Shown piece after piece: positions 10,226 to 18,672 of a stretch of DNA of 64,000 bases. Position 1 is the stretch's first letter. Each line of letters starts with the position of its first letter. The stretch spans positions 124,001 through 188,000 of the forward strand of contig JANYDW010000038.1 of assembly GCA_025363455.1 (NCBI GenBank), written 5' to 3'. The translations under genes and the position numbers were made by a program. The notes beneath the pieces are model-generated. The model worked only from the letters and a program-made list of their open reading frames with translations, did not search any database and had not been told where the DNA came from. This stretch comes from Oleiharenicola sp. Its GTDB lineage: Bacteria; Verrucomicrobiota; Verrucomicrobiia; Opitutales; Opitutaceae.

Positions 10226-10263
10226 GGCCCGGGCATCGCAAGGTGCCCGGGCCTTTATCTTTT
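9440..10263 (+). ncRNA. candidate long structured non-coding RNA
   Basis: Proposed plus-strand transcript ending at the intrinsic terminator 10226-10263. Support is the chain of GC-rich stems with GNRA-like or A-rich loops, the lack of a protein frame, and a T-tract only on the plus-strand side of the terminator. The 5' end is a guess, since no convincing -35/-10 pair was found. It could instead be a very long typA leader with early termination, or several small RNAs. It matches no RNA class I can name. Confidence 0.4.
10226..10263 (+). terminator. rho-independent terminator
   Basis: Perfect 10-bp stem GGCCCGGGCA / TGCCCGGGCC with an 8-nt loop, followed by TTTATCTTTT. The opposite strand has no T-tract after the stem, so it ends plus-strand transcription from the hairpin-rich region before typA. 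Confidence 0.85.
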
Positions 10264-10278
10264 GTAGATGACACTTTT

Positions 10279-10339
10279 CAGTGCGCCGGGTCGAACTTCG
10301 GCCCGGAACCACCTGCCCCAGTTTGGGCCCGGCGCGCTG
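10279..10339 (+). promoter_or_regulatory. long-range hairpin upstream of typA
   Basis: CAGTGCGCCGGG (10279-10290) pairs with CCCGGCGCGCTG (10328-10339) through 12 bp with one G-T wobble, enclosing a smaller GGCCC/GGGCC pairing. It lies 143 bp before the typA start and could form in the typA leader. No T-tract follows, so it is not a classic terminator. A role in typA control is inference. Confidence 0.4.
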
Positions 10340-10482
10340 ATTCAGAGTGATTTAGGGAGAAACACTGGGAAACAATCCCGCCGGACAACCGGGTGATTGA
10401 TTGAACCAAGGTTCCTTCTTGCCAAGGCTCAAACCGGGCAGCACCGTGACCGTTTTCCCATTTTAAACAGGTCCGCCCGAAC

Positions 10483-12303
10483 ATGAACCAGAACATCCGC
10501 AATATCGCCATTATCGCCCACGTTGACCACGGCAAAACTACGCTCGTGGACAAACTTCTCAAAGAAGGTGGCGTCTACCGCGCCAACCAGCGTGTCGAGG
10601 AACGCGCCATGGACTCCATGGACCTTGAGAAAGAAAAGGGGATCACGATCAAGGCCAAGAACACTTCCGTCCATTGGCAGGACAAGATTGTCAACATTGT
10701 CGACACCCCCGGCCACGCTGACTTTGGCGGCGAGGTCGAACGCGCCCTCCGCATGGTCGACGGCGTGCTGCTGGTGGTGGACGCCTATGACGGTCCCCAG
10801 GCCCAGACCCGCTTCGTCCTCCGCAAGGCCCTCGCCCACGGCCTCAAGGTCGTCATCGTCATCAACAAGATCGACCGCGAGAATGCGGAGCCGGCCAAGA
10901 TGTACGACAAAGTGCTCGAACTCCTCATGGAGCTCAACGCCACCGAGGAACAGTTCGACGCCCCGGTCGTCTACGGGTCCGGTCGCGACGGCTACATGAT
11001 GTTTCACCTCGGCGAGGAGAAGAAAGACATGGCCCCGCTCTTCCAGACCATCCTCGACCACGTCCCGCCGCCGTTTGCGAAGCCATCCGAGCCTTTCCAC
11101 ATGCTCGTCTCCAACATTGACTGGAGCGACTACGTCGGCCGCATCGCCGTCGGCAAAATCCTCGGCGGCACCGCCAACATCGGCGACACCGTCTTCATCG
11201 TCCGTCACTCCGACGGCAAGCGCGTCCGTGCCAAGATCACCAAGGTCTTCGAGTTTACCGGCCTCGGCACTCGCGAGACCGAGTCGGCCGTCGCCGGCAA
11301 CATCGTCGGCCTGTCCGGTTTCGAGGACGTCGACATCGGCGACACCCTCACGGCCGAGGAGAACGGCCACGCCCTCCCGTTCACCCAGATCGACCCGCCG
11401 ACCCTCGAGATGCAGTTCTGCGTCAATGACGGCCCGCTCGTCGGCCAGGAAGGCAAGCTTGTCACCTCCCGCCAGCTCCGCGAGCGCCTGTTCCGCGAGC
11501 TGAAGACCAACGTCTCGATCTACATCGAGGACACCGACAAAGCCGGCATCTTCAACGTCAAGGCCCGTGGCGCCATGCAGGTGGCCGTGCTCGTCGAGAC
11601 GATGCGCCGCGAGGGTTTCGAGCTCCTCGTCTCCCGCCCGACTGTGATTGAGAAAAAAGGTCCCGACGGCGAGCGTCTGGAACCCTACGAGACCGTCTGG
11701 ATCGAGGTGCCTGACGAGTGCGTCGGCTCGATCATGCAGAACCTGGCCAACCGCAAGGGTCGGCTGACCAACATGGAGAAGCTCCCCCACTCCACCATGC
11801 TCGAGGCCACCATCACCACGCGCGGCCTGATCGGCATGGAAATCGACGTCGTCAACGCGACCAGCGGCCGCGGTGTGCTGAGCCATCTTTTCAAGGAATA
11901 CGGCCCCTATGCCGGCGAGGTGCTCACCCGCATCACTGGCACGATCATCGCGACCGAGGCGGGTGAAACGACCGCCTACGCCCTCGTGATGGTGCAAGAG
12001 CGCGGCAAGCTCTTCGTCAATCCCGGCGAGCAGGTCTATGAAGGCATGCTGGTCGGTGAGAATCCCCGCAACGAGGATATCGCCTGCAATGCGGTCCGCG
12101 CCAAACAGCTCACCAATTTCCGTTCACAGGGTTCCGGTGTCGCCACCGGCCTCACCCCGGCGGCGAAGCTTTCCTTGGAGCGCGCCATTGAATATATCGC
12201 CGCCGACGAACTGGTGGAGGTGACGCCGAAGAGCCTGCGTCTCCGCAAGCGGATTCTGGGCAACGCCGCCCGCCAGAAGGCCACCAAAGCCGGCAAGGCT
12301 TAA
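10483..12303 (+). CDS. typA: ribosome-associated translational GTPase TypA/BipA
   Basis: A 606-residue cytoplasmic GTPase of the EF-G-like class, involved in ribosome assembly and stress or cold adaptation in other bacteria. The G1 motif HVDHGKTT (residues 13-20), the switch-I segment EKGITI, G3 [14 protein letters not shown] and G4 NKIDR are all present, followed by EF-G-like domains and the BipA-specific C-terminus ([17 protein letters not shown]). Full length for the family. The ATG start directly precedes the conserved [14 protein letters not shown] segment. A structured leader lies upstream and a short convergent gap of 21 bp separates it from the next minus-strand gene. Confidence 0.97.
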   Translation: MNQNIRNIAIIAHVDHGKTTLVDKLLKEGGVYRANQRVEERAMDSMDLEKEKGITIKAKNTSVHWQDKIVNIVDTPGHADFGGEVERALRMVDGVLLVVDAYDGPQAQTRFVLRKALAHGLKVVIVINKIDRENAEPAKMYDKVLELLMELNATEEQFDAPVVYGSGRDGYMMFHLGEEKKDMAPLFQTILDHVPPPFAKPSEPFHMLVSNIDWSDYVGRIAVGKILGGTANIGDTVFIVRHSDGKRVRAKITKVFEFTGLGTRETESAVAGNIVGLSGFEDVDIGDTLTAEENGHALPFTQIDPPTLEMQFCVNDGPLVGQEGKLVTSRQLRERLFRELKTNVSIYIEDTDKAGIFNVKARGAMQVAVLVETMRREGFELLVSRPTVIEKKGPDGERLEPYETVWIEVPDECVGSIMQNLANRKGRLTNMEKLPHSTMLEATITTRGLIGMEIDVVNATSGRGVLSHLFKEYGPYAGEVLTRITGTIIATEAGETTAYALVMVQERGKLFVNPGEQVYEGMLVGENPRNEDIACNAVRAKQLTNFRSQGSGVATGLTPAAKLSLERAIEYIAADELVEVTPKSLRLRKRILGNAARQKATKAGKA

Positions 12304-12324
12304 ACCGGAAAACTGCACGCCGCG

Positions 12325-12951
12325 TTATTTCGCGGCATCCGGTGACGCGCCCTCGCTGAGGGCCGTCACCTTTTTTTGCGCCTCAACCACCTTGGGGTGG
12401 GCGGGTCCATACCGGGCCATAAGCACATCCAACTCGACGCGGGCCAAACGCAATTCACGCGACTCATCGCCCGGCGCCGACAGATGCTTCTCAAGCGCGT
12501 GTACCCGAGCCCGCGCGGCCGTGGCGCGGGAGTTACGATCACCGTAACGATCGTAGACCACCGCCAGTTCTCCCCAGGCCGCGAGCAGTTCAGGCGGCAT
12601 GGCCGGATCCGCGGCCAGCTTTTCCTGCATCCGCTTCACGCGCGCCACCTGGCCCCGCAGCCTGGGATGATTCTCGGGGTAATGGGTCAGCATGACGGCC
12701 AGTTCGACCTGCGCGAGGCGCAGCACCGATGGCTCGTCAGGGACTTCTTGCGACAGTTGCACCAGTACCTTTACCCGAAGTTCCTGGTCAACCACGGCAG
12801 GATGATTATCCCCGTAGCGCTGTTGCCGCAGCATCAGTTCGTTTCGCGCGGCGGAAAGGTCGTCGGCGAACAGCGGGGCGAGCGGCAAAGCCAGCAGGCT
12901 GACCAGGAGCCAGATGCGCCACGATTCCGAAAAACGCCCGCGCCAGCTCAT
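12325..12951 (-). CDS. exported hypothetical protein with repeated YG-x2-HP motifs
   Basis: A 208-residue protein of unknown function. The ATG at 12951 gives a basic N-terminus and hydrophobic segment (WLLVSLLALPLAPLFA) typical of a signal peptide; the longer frame would overlap gcvH. The mature part is helical and contains related elements: RYGDNHPAVVDQELRVKVL, HYPENHPRLRGQVARVKRM and RYGPAHPKVVEAQKKVTAL. Y-G-x2-H-P-x-V repeats are also seen in the periplasmic coiled coils of Wzz/GumC chain-length determinants, but there are no flanking transmembrane helices here, so this is only a resemblance. It starts 13 bp after the gcvH stop, so co-transcription is likely though functional linkage is not evident. 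Confidence 0.65.
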   Translation of the reverse strand: MSWRGRFSESWRIWLLVSLLALPLAPLFADDLSAARNELMLRQQRYGDNHPAVVDQELRVKVLVQLSQEVPDEPSVLRLAQVELAVMLTHYPENHPRLRGQVARVKRMQEKLAADPAMPPELLAAWGELAVVYDRYGDRNSRATAARARVHALEKHLSAPGDESRELRLARVELDVLMARYGPAHPKVVEAQKKVTALSEGASPDAAK

Positions 12952-12964
12952 GGGTGGATGGAAA

Positions 12965-13348
12965 TCACTCGATGAGCTTCCCGTAGTCACCCGCAGAAAG
13001 CAGCGCCGCGGCATCGGCGGGGTTCGTCAGCTTGAGTTTGAGCATCCAGCCATCGGTGTAGGGCGCGCCATTGACCTTCTCCGGGTTGGCTTCGAGCACC
13101 TTGTTCACTTCCAACACCGTTCCGGCCACGGGCGCATACACATCCGAGGCGGCCTTGACCGACTCGACCACCCCGAAGGTTTCGCCGGCCTGGAGCACCG
13201 CACCGACCTTCGGGAGTTGGATGAAGGTGATGTCACCCAGGCTGTTTTGCGCATAGTCGCTGATGCCGATCAGCGCCGTGCCATCGGCGGCGGCTTTCAA
13301 CCATTCGTGGGACTTGGCGTATTTCAGATCGGCGGGAACGTTGCTCAT
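12965..13348 (-). CDS. gcvH: glycine cleavage system H protein
   Basis: The 127-residue lipoyl carrier of the glycine cleavage system, shuttling the aminomethyl group between P, T and L proteins. The lipoylation site is Lys65 in VVESVKAASD, and the family pattern KYAKSHEWL (N-terminus) and YTDGWMLKLKL (C-terminus) is clear. It lies downstream of gcvT on the same strand, separated only by a palindromic element. No gcvP follows; the next gene is unrelated, so the P protein must be encoded elsewhere. Confidence 0.97.
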   Translation of the reverse strand: MSNVPADLKYAKSHEWLKAAADGTALIGISDYAQNSLGDITFIQLPKVGAVLQAGETFGVVESVKAASDVYAPVAGTVLEVNKVLEANPEKVNGAPYTDGWMLKLKLTNPADAAALLSAGDYGKLIE

Positions 13349-13368
13349 GGGAAATATAAAGGCTGGGG

Positions 13369-13426
13369 TGTAGGTCGGGCTTTAGGCCCGACGTCGTGCG
13401 ATGTCGGGCCTAAAGCCCGACCTACA
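13369..13426. repeat. perfect REP-like hairpin between gcvT and gcvH
   Basis: An inverted repeat with 24-bp perfect arms beginning TGTAGGTCGGGCTTTAGGCC and a 10-nt loop. It fills most of the 79-bp gcvT-gcvH gap and would form a very stable hairpin in the gcv transcript. There is no T-tract, so it is unlikely to be a simple terminator. The TGTAGG...CCTACA ends are shared with the elements at 4402-4518 and 58978-59056. Confidence 0.9.
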
Positions 13427-13427
13427 A

Positions 13428-14525
13428 TCATGATTTCTTTAGCGGGACGAAGGGCGGCTTGACGAGTTGCAAATTCAATTTTGTGCCCCGGATGTCCACC
13501 TGCAGCGAGTCCGCGGCCGACTGGGCGGAGACCAGAGCCGACCCGATCGCTTCGTTAAGCATGGGGGACAGGGTGCCAGAGACCACGGATCCCACTTCCT
13601 GGCCGGCCGCATTCAGCACCGCCGATCCTGCCCGCACGATGCGGCGGTCACCAGTCTTGAAGAACACGATCTTCTTCGCCGGGCCTTTCTCCTTCTCGGA
13701 CCTAAGCACGTCAGAACCGATGAACAACCCCTTGTCGAACTTCACCACCCAGCCGAGTCCGGCCGCGATGGGATTGATCTGGTCGGTGATCTCGTGGCCG
13801 TAGAGCGGAAACCCGGCCTCCAGGCGCAGCGAGTCACGCGCGCCGAGGCCAGTGAGTTCGAGGCCCAGCGGCGTGCCGGCCGCGAGCACGGCCTCGGCGA
13901 GGCGTTCGGTGTCGCCCGCCGCGCAGTAGAGCTCCACTCCGTCCTCGCCCGTGTAGCCTGTGCGGCTGATGAGGCACTTCACACCCGCGACCTCGCCGTC
14001 AGCGAAGTGATAATATTTGATGCCGATCAACGCAGACTTCGTCAGCGTCTGCACGATCTCGATGGCCTTCGGACCTTGGATGGCGAGCTGGCCGTAGTCG
14101 GCAGAACGGTCGGTCACGGTGCAGTTGAATCCCTTTGCCTGCTCCTGCATCCACGCGATGTCCTTCGTGATATTGCCAGCATTGATGCAAAGGAAGTAGT
14201 CGTCCGCCCCGCGCAGGTAGACGAGCAGGTCGTCCACCACGCCACCATGCGGATAGCACATAACGGTGTAGAGGATGCGCCCCGGGAAAAGCTTGCTGCA
14301 GTCATTGGTCACGAGGTGCTGGAGGAACTTCAAGGCCTCGGGCCCCTTTACGTCAGCTTCGCCCATATGGCTCACGTCAAACATCCCCGCCCGCGTCCGC
14401 ACGGCCTTGTGCTCGTCGAGGATGCTCTTGTATTGGACCGGCATGTCCCAGCCGGCGAAGTCCACCATGCGACCGCCGTGCCGACGGTGAAACCCGTTGA
14501 GGGGAGTGGTCTGGAGCGCGCTCAT
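13428..14525 (-). CDS. gcvT: aminomethyltransferase (glycine cleavage system T protein)
   Basis: The 365-residue T protein transfers the methylene group from aminomethyl-lipoyl-H protein to tetrahydrofolate, releasing ammonia. Family signatures are MVDFAGWDMPVQY near the N-terminus, MFDVSHMGE, TGYTGEDGVELYC in the folate-binding region, and GLGARDSLRLEAGFPLYGHE. Length is normal. Upstream gene of a gcvT-gcvH pair on the minus strand, divergent from lgt with about 130 bp between. I looked for a glycine riboswitch in that gap and did not recognise one. Confidence 0.97.
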   Translation of the reverse strand: MSALQTTPLNGFHRRHGGRMVDFAGWDMPVQYKSILDEHKAVRTRAGMFDVSHMGEADVKGPEALKFLQHLVTNDCSKLFPGRILYTVMCYPHGGVVDDLLVYLRGADDYFLCINAGNITKDIAWMQEQAKGFNCTVTDRSADYGQLAIQGPKAIEIVQTLTKSALIGIKYYHFADGEVAGVKCLISRTGYTGEDGVELYCAAGDTERLAEAVLAAGTPLGLELTGLGARDSLRLEAGFPLYGHEITDQINPIAAGLGWVVKFDKGLFIGSDVLRSEKEKGPAKKIVFFKTGDRRIVRAGSAVLNAAGQEVGSVVSGTLSPMLNEAIGSALVSAQSAADSLQVDIRGTKLNLQLVKPPFVPLKKS

Positions 14526-14653
14526 ACCCCAACAAAATCCACGCCGTGCAAGCCGGGCAAGGAAACAGTGTCCCTGGCCCAGGTCATTATGCGGCTAAAT
14601 CCGAGAAGAAAGATATTGTGTTCAATTTCTCAGGGATTCACCTACCCTGCCCT

Positions 14654-15478
14654 ATGCTTGGCTGGCCATCGATTGCTTATTGGGTGCACACGCCCCACCC
14701 CTTCCTGATCCGCTTCAGCGAAAATGTGGGTATCCGCTACTACGGCCTGTCGTATCTGCTGGGTTTCGTCGCGGCATACTGGTTGCTGAACCGTTATTAC
14801 CGCGCCGGCCGCTCGCCGGTCAAAACCGAGCAGATCATGGATCTGATGATGTTCCTCGTGGTGGGCGTGATGGCCGGGGGGCGGCTCGGGCATTTCCTGC
14901 TTTACCATCCGGAGGACCTTTTCCATCCACCGTGGGCCTTCTTTCAGGTGTGGAAGGGCGGCATGGCCAGCCATGGGGGCTTTATCGGCGTAATTGTCGC
15001 CGCGTGGTGGTTCACTCACAGCCGCAAGCTGCCCTTTTTGGTGGTCACTGACGTAGTCGTGACCACCGTGCCGGCCGGCCTGGGCTTCGGGCGGATCGCC
15101 AATTTCCTCAACGGCGAACTCTGGGGCAAGCCGAGTGACGTGCCATGGGCCATGATATTCGAGCAAACGGGCGGGGGCTCCCTGCCCCGCCATCCGTCCC
15201 AGCTCTATGAAGCCACGCTCGAGGGCCTTCTGCTATTTGCCTTCATCCAATGGCGGTTCTGGAAAAGCGACGTCACCCGGCGCAGTCCGGGTCGGATATC
15301 CGGCGAATTCCTCATCGCCTACGCGCTGGTGCGCATTGCTGGCGAGGTATTCCGTGAGCCCGATGCTGCCCTCATCCTCGGGCTCAGCCGCGGCATGTTT
15401 TATTCGCTCTTCCTCGCCGCCGGCGGCCTGGCCGTCGTGGCCATTACGTCGCGGCGTAGCTCAAAGGGCGAAACCTGA
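14654..15478 (+). CDS. lgt: phosphatidylglycerol-prolipoprotein diacylglyceryl transferase
   Basis: A 274-residue inner-membrane enzyme that attaches diacylglycerol to the lipobox cysteine of prolipoproteins. Signature segments are VGIRYYGLSYLLGF, GGRLGHFLLYHP, WKGGMASHGGFIG, GFGRIANFLNGELWG (the Lgt signature, with its essential Arg) and RHPSQLYEA, with about seven hydrophobic segments. The ATG at 14654 is chosen; an upstream extension to 14546 would add 36 polar residues not found in the family. Its 3' end overlaps the convergent glgC by 18 bp. The lipoprotein at 24710 would be one substrate. Confidence 0.95.
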   Translation: MLGWPSIAYWVHTPHPFLIRFSENVGIRYYGLSYLLGFVAAYWLLNRYYRAGRSPVKTEQIMDLMMFLVVGVMAGGRLGHFLLYHPEDLFHPPWAFFQVWKGGMASHGGFIGVIVAAWWFTHSRKLPFLVVTDVVVTTVPAGLGFGRIANFLNGELWGKPSDVPWAMIFEQTGGGSLPRHPSQLYEATLEGLLLFAFIQWRFWKSDVTRRSPGRISGEFLIAYALVRIAGEVFREPDAALILGLSRGMFYSLFLAAGGLAVVAITSRRSSKGET

Positions 15479-16744
15479 CGGGATCACCGCGCCCTTGCAG
15501 ACGCAGAGGATGCCGTCACGGATAACCACATCGTGGGGATAGTCGCCGTCGGCCTTGCCCTCGGGGGATAAAGAGACGTTGTCGCCGATCCGCGCGTTCT
15601 TGTCGATGATCGTGCGCTTGATGCGGCAATTGAGGCCGACACCGATACGCGGCCGGCCCTTGTCCTTGTCGGCCTGCATCTCTTGCTTGGTCTGGTAATA
15701 ATCTGCGCCCATCATCACGACATCTTCAAAATGCGAGTTCTCTCCGAGGATGGACCGGATGCCAATGACACTGTGCTTGAGGGTCGAGTCGGTGACGAGG
15801 CAGCCGTCGCCGATGACCACGTGGTCGATGTTGCAGCGGTTGATCTTGGACGCCGGCAGGTAGCGCGGGTGGGTGTAGATCGGGGCGTTGCGGTCGAAGA
15901 AATTGAACGGCGGCAGCGGCTGGGCCAGCGCGAGGTTGGCCTCGAAGAAGGCGCGCACAGTCCCGATATCCTCCCAGTAGCCCTCGAAGATGTAGCTGAA
16001 GAGCTTCGCCTTGCCGAGCAGGGCCGGGATGACCTCCTTGCCGAAATCCTTCATGTTGTTCGCCAGCGATTCGCGCAGGACCGACCGGCTGAACACGTAG
16101 ATGCCCATCGAGGCGAGACAGCGCTTCTCGGCGCAAGGCTCGAGTTTGCTTTCCAGCGCCGCGCTGATCGTGAGGCTAGCGATGATCGCCGGATCCTTGG
16201 GCTTCTCGACGAACTCCTTGATGGACTGGTCGTCGTTCACGCGCATTAGTCCGAGTCCCTCGAGCTTGGAAACGGGGAATGGAATGGCCGCGATAGTGAC
16301 ATCGGCGCCCGTGGCCACATGCTGGTCGATGATCTTGCGGAAATCCATCCGGTAAAGCTGGTCACCCGAGAGGATCAGGATGAGGTCGTGCGCATGGGCG
16401 TCGAAGTGCTCGAGATTGCGCCGTACCGCGTCGGCTGTGCCCTCATACCACGAGGTACTGAGGTTGGTCTGTTCGGCGGATAGCAGATCGATGAAGCCGG
16501 CGCCGAACGGATCGAAATGAAAGCTTTTGTTGATGTGTCGGTGCAGCGAGGCCGTCAGGAATTGGGTCAGCAGATAGATGCGATTGTAGCCGGAATTGAG
16601 ACAATTGCTGATCGGGATATCGACCAGCCGGTATTTGCCGGCCAGCGGCACCGCCGGCTTGCAACGCTCTTTGGTCAGCGGATAGAGCCGCGTGCCGCGA
16701 CCGCCGCCCATGATGACTGATAAGACTCGTTTCGGTTCCGCCAT
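15461..16744 (-). CDS. glgC: glucose-1-phosphate adenylyltransferase
   Basis: A 427-residue cytoplasmic enzyme making ADP-glucose from ATP and glucose-1-phosphate for glycogen synthesis. The N-terminal nucleotide-binding motif GGGRGTRLYPLT (residues 13-24), the activator-site region KPAVPLAGKYRLVDIPISN, the catalytic loop LSGDQLYRMD, FVEKPK in the glucose-1-phosphate site and GYWEDIGT are all present. A C-terminal left-handed beta-helix follows. Length and motif order fit GlgC. Divergent from glmS (75-bp gap) and overlapping lgt tail to tail. Confidence 0.96.
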   Translation of the reverse strand: MAEPKRVLSVIMGGGRGTRLYPLTKERCKPAVPLAGKYRLVDIPISNCLNSGYNRIYLLTQFLTASLHRHINKSFHFDPFGAGFIDLLSAEQTNLSTSWYEGTADAVRRNLEHFDAHAHDLILILSGDQLYRMDFRKIIDQHVATGADVTIAAIPFPVSKLEGLGLMRVNDDQSIKEFVEKPKDPAIIASLTISAALESKLEPCAEKRCLASMGIYVFSRSVLRESLANNMKDFGKEVIPALLGKAKLFSYIFEGYWEDIGTVRAFFEANLALAQPLPPFNFFDRNAPIYTHPRYLPASKINRCNIDHVVIGDGCLVTDSTLKHSVIGIRSILGENSHFEDVVMMGADYYQTKQEMQADKDKGRPRIGVGLNCRIKRTIIDKNARIGDNVSLSPEGKADGDYPHDVVIRDGILCVCKGAVIPSGFAL

Positions 16745-16819
16745 AAAGTATAGTGTTCTAATTCCTTGCGGTATGATTTGAAGCCACCCAGAAATCTCCA
16801 GCTAAAACCACTTATACTT

Positions 16820-18670
16820 ATGTGCGGAATCGTCGGCTATATCGGCAAACAAAAGGCTTCAGCCATCATCTTGGAAGGGCTCAAACGGCTCGAATATCGG
16901 GGCTATGACTCCGCTGGCGTGGCCACCCTCACGGGATCCCGCTTCGATCTGGCCAAGAAGATCGGTCGAGTGGCGGGCCTGATCAAGTCCACTTCCGCCC
17001 AGAAAATGCCCGGCACCACCGGCATCGGTCACACCCGGTGGGCCACCCACGGCGGGGTCACCGACGCCAACGCCCACCCCCACATCAGCAGCGACCAGAA
17101 GATCGCCCTGATCCACAACGGCGTCATCGAGAACTATGCCAGCATCAAGAAATTCCTCCTGACGAAGGGCTACACCTTCCAGTCCGAGACGGACACCGAG
17201 GTGCTCGGCAACCTGATCGCCTACCACTACCAGAAGGAACCGGCCACGAGCGAGGGTAGTCGCTTCGTCGAGTCTGTCCGCAAAACCCTGCGGCACGTCG
17301 AAGGCACCTACGGTATCGCCGTGATGTGTGGTGACTGCCCGGCCGAAATTGTCGCCGCCCGCAAGGGCTCACCCCTCATTCTCGGGGTCGGCGACGGGGA
17401 ATACATGCTGGCCAGCGACGTGTCTGCCATCATCAGCCGCACCCAGAACGTGGTTTATCTCAAGGACGGCGAAATCGTCCACATCACGGCAAAAAGCTTT
17501 TCCATCAGCACGCTCGATTCGGAGGATGTCTCCCCGGTCATCGACAAGGTGACTTGGCGGATAGAGGACGCAGAGTTGGGCACCCACGCCCACTTCATGG
17601 AGAAGGAGATTTTCGAACAGCCGGCAGCGCTGGAAAACTCCATGCGCGGCCGTTTCTCTGAAGACGGCAGCACCGCTCAGTTCGGCGGCCTGAACATCTC
17701 GGCGGTGGACTTCCGCCAGATCGACCGGTTTCATTTCCTGGCCTGTGGCAGTGCCTGGCACGCGTGTCTCGTCGCCGAGCATCTCATAGAGCGCTTCGCC
17801 CGGGTGCCGGTCGAGGTGGATTACGCCTCTGAATTCCGCTACCGGAACACACCACTCAGCAAGAACGCCCTGTTCTTTACCCTGAGCCAGTCCGGCGAAA
17901 CGATCGACACCCTCGCCGCCATGCGGGAGGCCAAGCGCAAGGGATACAAGGTTCTCGCGGTCAACAATGTCGTCGGCTCCTCCATCGCCCGGGAGGCCGA
18001 TGGCGGCGTGTACCAGCATGTCGGCCCGGAGATAGGCGTCGCCTCGACCAAGGCCTTCACCTCCCAGCTCCTGCTTGGCGCCATGCTGGCGCTCTACGTC
18101 GGCCGGATGCGAGACATGAGCTTCAACGACGGGGTAGACTATGTGCACGCCCTCAAAGGCGCACCCGACCTCGTGCGCAAGACCCTCGAACTGGCCCCAC
18201 AGCTCAAGGGCATCGCCAAGCGTTATGCTCACTACCACGACTTCCTGTTCCTCGGTCGACTGTCCCTTTTCCCCGTGGCCCTCGAGGGCGCGCTGAAGCT
18301 GAAGGAAATTTCCTACATCCATGCGGAGGGCTACCCCGCCGCCGAGATGAAGCACGGCCCGATCGCGCTGATCAGCGAACAGTGCCCGTCGGTCTTCCTT
18401 GTCCCTTCCGGTGAGATGTTCAACAAGGTCGTCTCCTCCATGCAGGAGATCAAAGCGCGGAAAGGCAAAATCATCGCCATCGCCACTGAGAAATGCGATC
18501 TGCCTGCCGGTCTCGCCGATGAAGTCATCCTCATCCCCGAATGCCACGAGGCGGTACTGCCGATCGTGGCTACTGTGCCGGTCCAGCTTTTGAGCTACTA
18601 TATCGCCGTGGAGCTGAATCGGGATGTCGATAAACCTCGAAATCTGGCCAAATCGGTTACCGTCGAGTAG
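16820..18670 (+). CDS. glmS: glutamine--fructose-6-phosphate aminotransferase (isomerizing)
   Basis: A 616-residue enzyme that makes glucosamine-6-phosphate, the first step to UDP-GlcNAc for peptidoglycan. It starts MCGIVGYIG, so removal of Met exposes the catalytic N-terminal Cys, which fixes the start at 16820 rather than 16766. The glutaminase domain shows LEYRGYDSAG and GHTRWATHG. Two SIS isomerase domains follow (CGSAWHACL, FFTLSQSGETIDT, and AEMKHGPIALI), and the protein ends in the family signature DKPRNLAKSVTVE. trpE starts 2 bp downstream, so the two are probably one transcript. No glmS ribozyme was recognised in the short upstream region. Confidence 0.98.
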   Translation: MCGIVGYIGKQKASAIILEGLKRLEYRGYDSAGVATLTGSRFDLAKKIGRVAGLIKSTSAQKMPGTTGIGHTRWATHGGVTDANAHPHISSDQKIALIHNGVIENYASIKKFLLTKGYTFQSETDTEVLGNLIAYHYQKEPATSEGSRFVESVRKTLRHVEGTYGIAVMCGDCPAEIVAARKGSPLILGVGDGEYMLASDVSAIISRTQNVVYLKDGEIVHITAKSFSISTLDSEDVSPVIDKVTWRIEDAELGTHAHFMEKEIFEQPAALENSMRGRFSEDGSTAQFGGLNISAVDFRQIDRFHFLACGSAWHACLVAEHLIERFARVPVEVDYASEFRYRNTPLSKNALFFTLSQSGETIDTLAAMREAKRKGYKVLAVNNVVGSSIAREADGGVYQHVGPEIGVASTKAFTSQLLLGAMLALYVGRMRDMSFNDGVDYVHALKGAPDLVRKTLELAPQLKGIAKRYAHYHDFLFLGRLSLFPVALEGALKLKEISYIHAEGYPAAEMKHGPIALISEQCPSVFLVPSGEMFNKVVSSMQEIKARKGKIIAIATEKCDLPAGLADEVILIPECHEAVLPIVATVPVQLLSYYIAVELNRDVDKPRNLAKSVTVE

Positions 18671-18672
18671 CC

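Noticed and set aside
9208..10263. RNase P RNA, tmRNA or tRNA in the hairpin-rich region
   Set aside because: No GAGGAAAGTCC-like or ACAGAA...CCGGCTTA-like P RNA core, no tmRNA tag frame or CCA end, and the single GTTCGAGTC has no cloverleaf around it.
9402..10312. Several overlapping frames on both strands in the gene-free region
   Set aside because: None has a recognisable domain, signal or ribosome site. Their presence is expected in GC-rich DNA, and the hairpins plus terminator fit an RNA better.
10429..11997. Minus-strand frame of 522 codons
   Set aside because: Antisense shadow of typA, rich in His/Asp/Val from complementing GTPase codons.
14526..14653. Glycine riboswitch upstream of gcvT
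   Set aside because: No recognisable aptamer core was seen in the short divergent gap.
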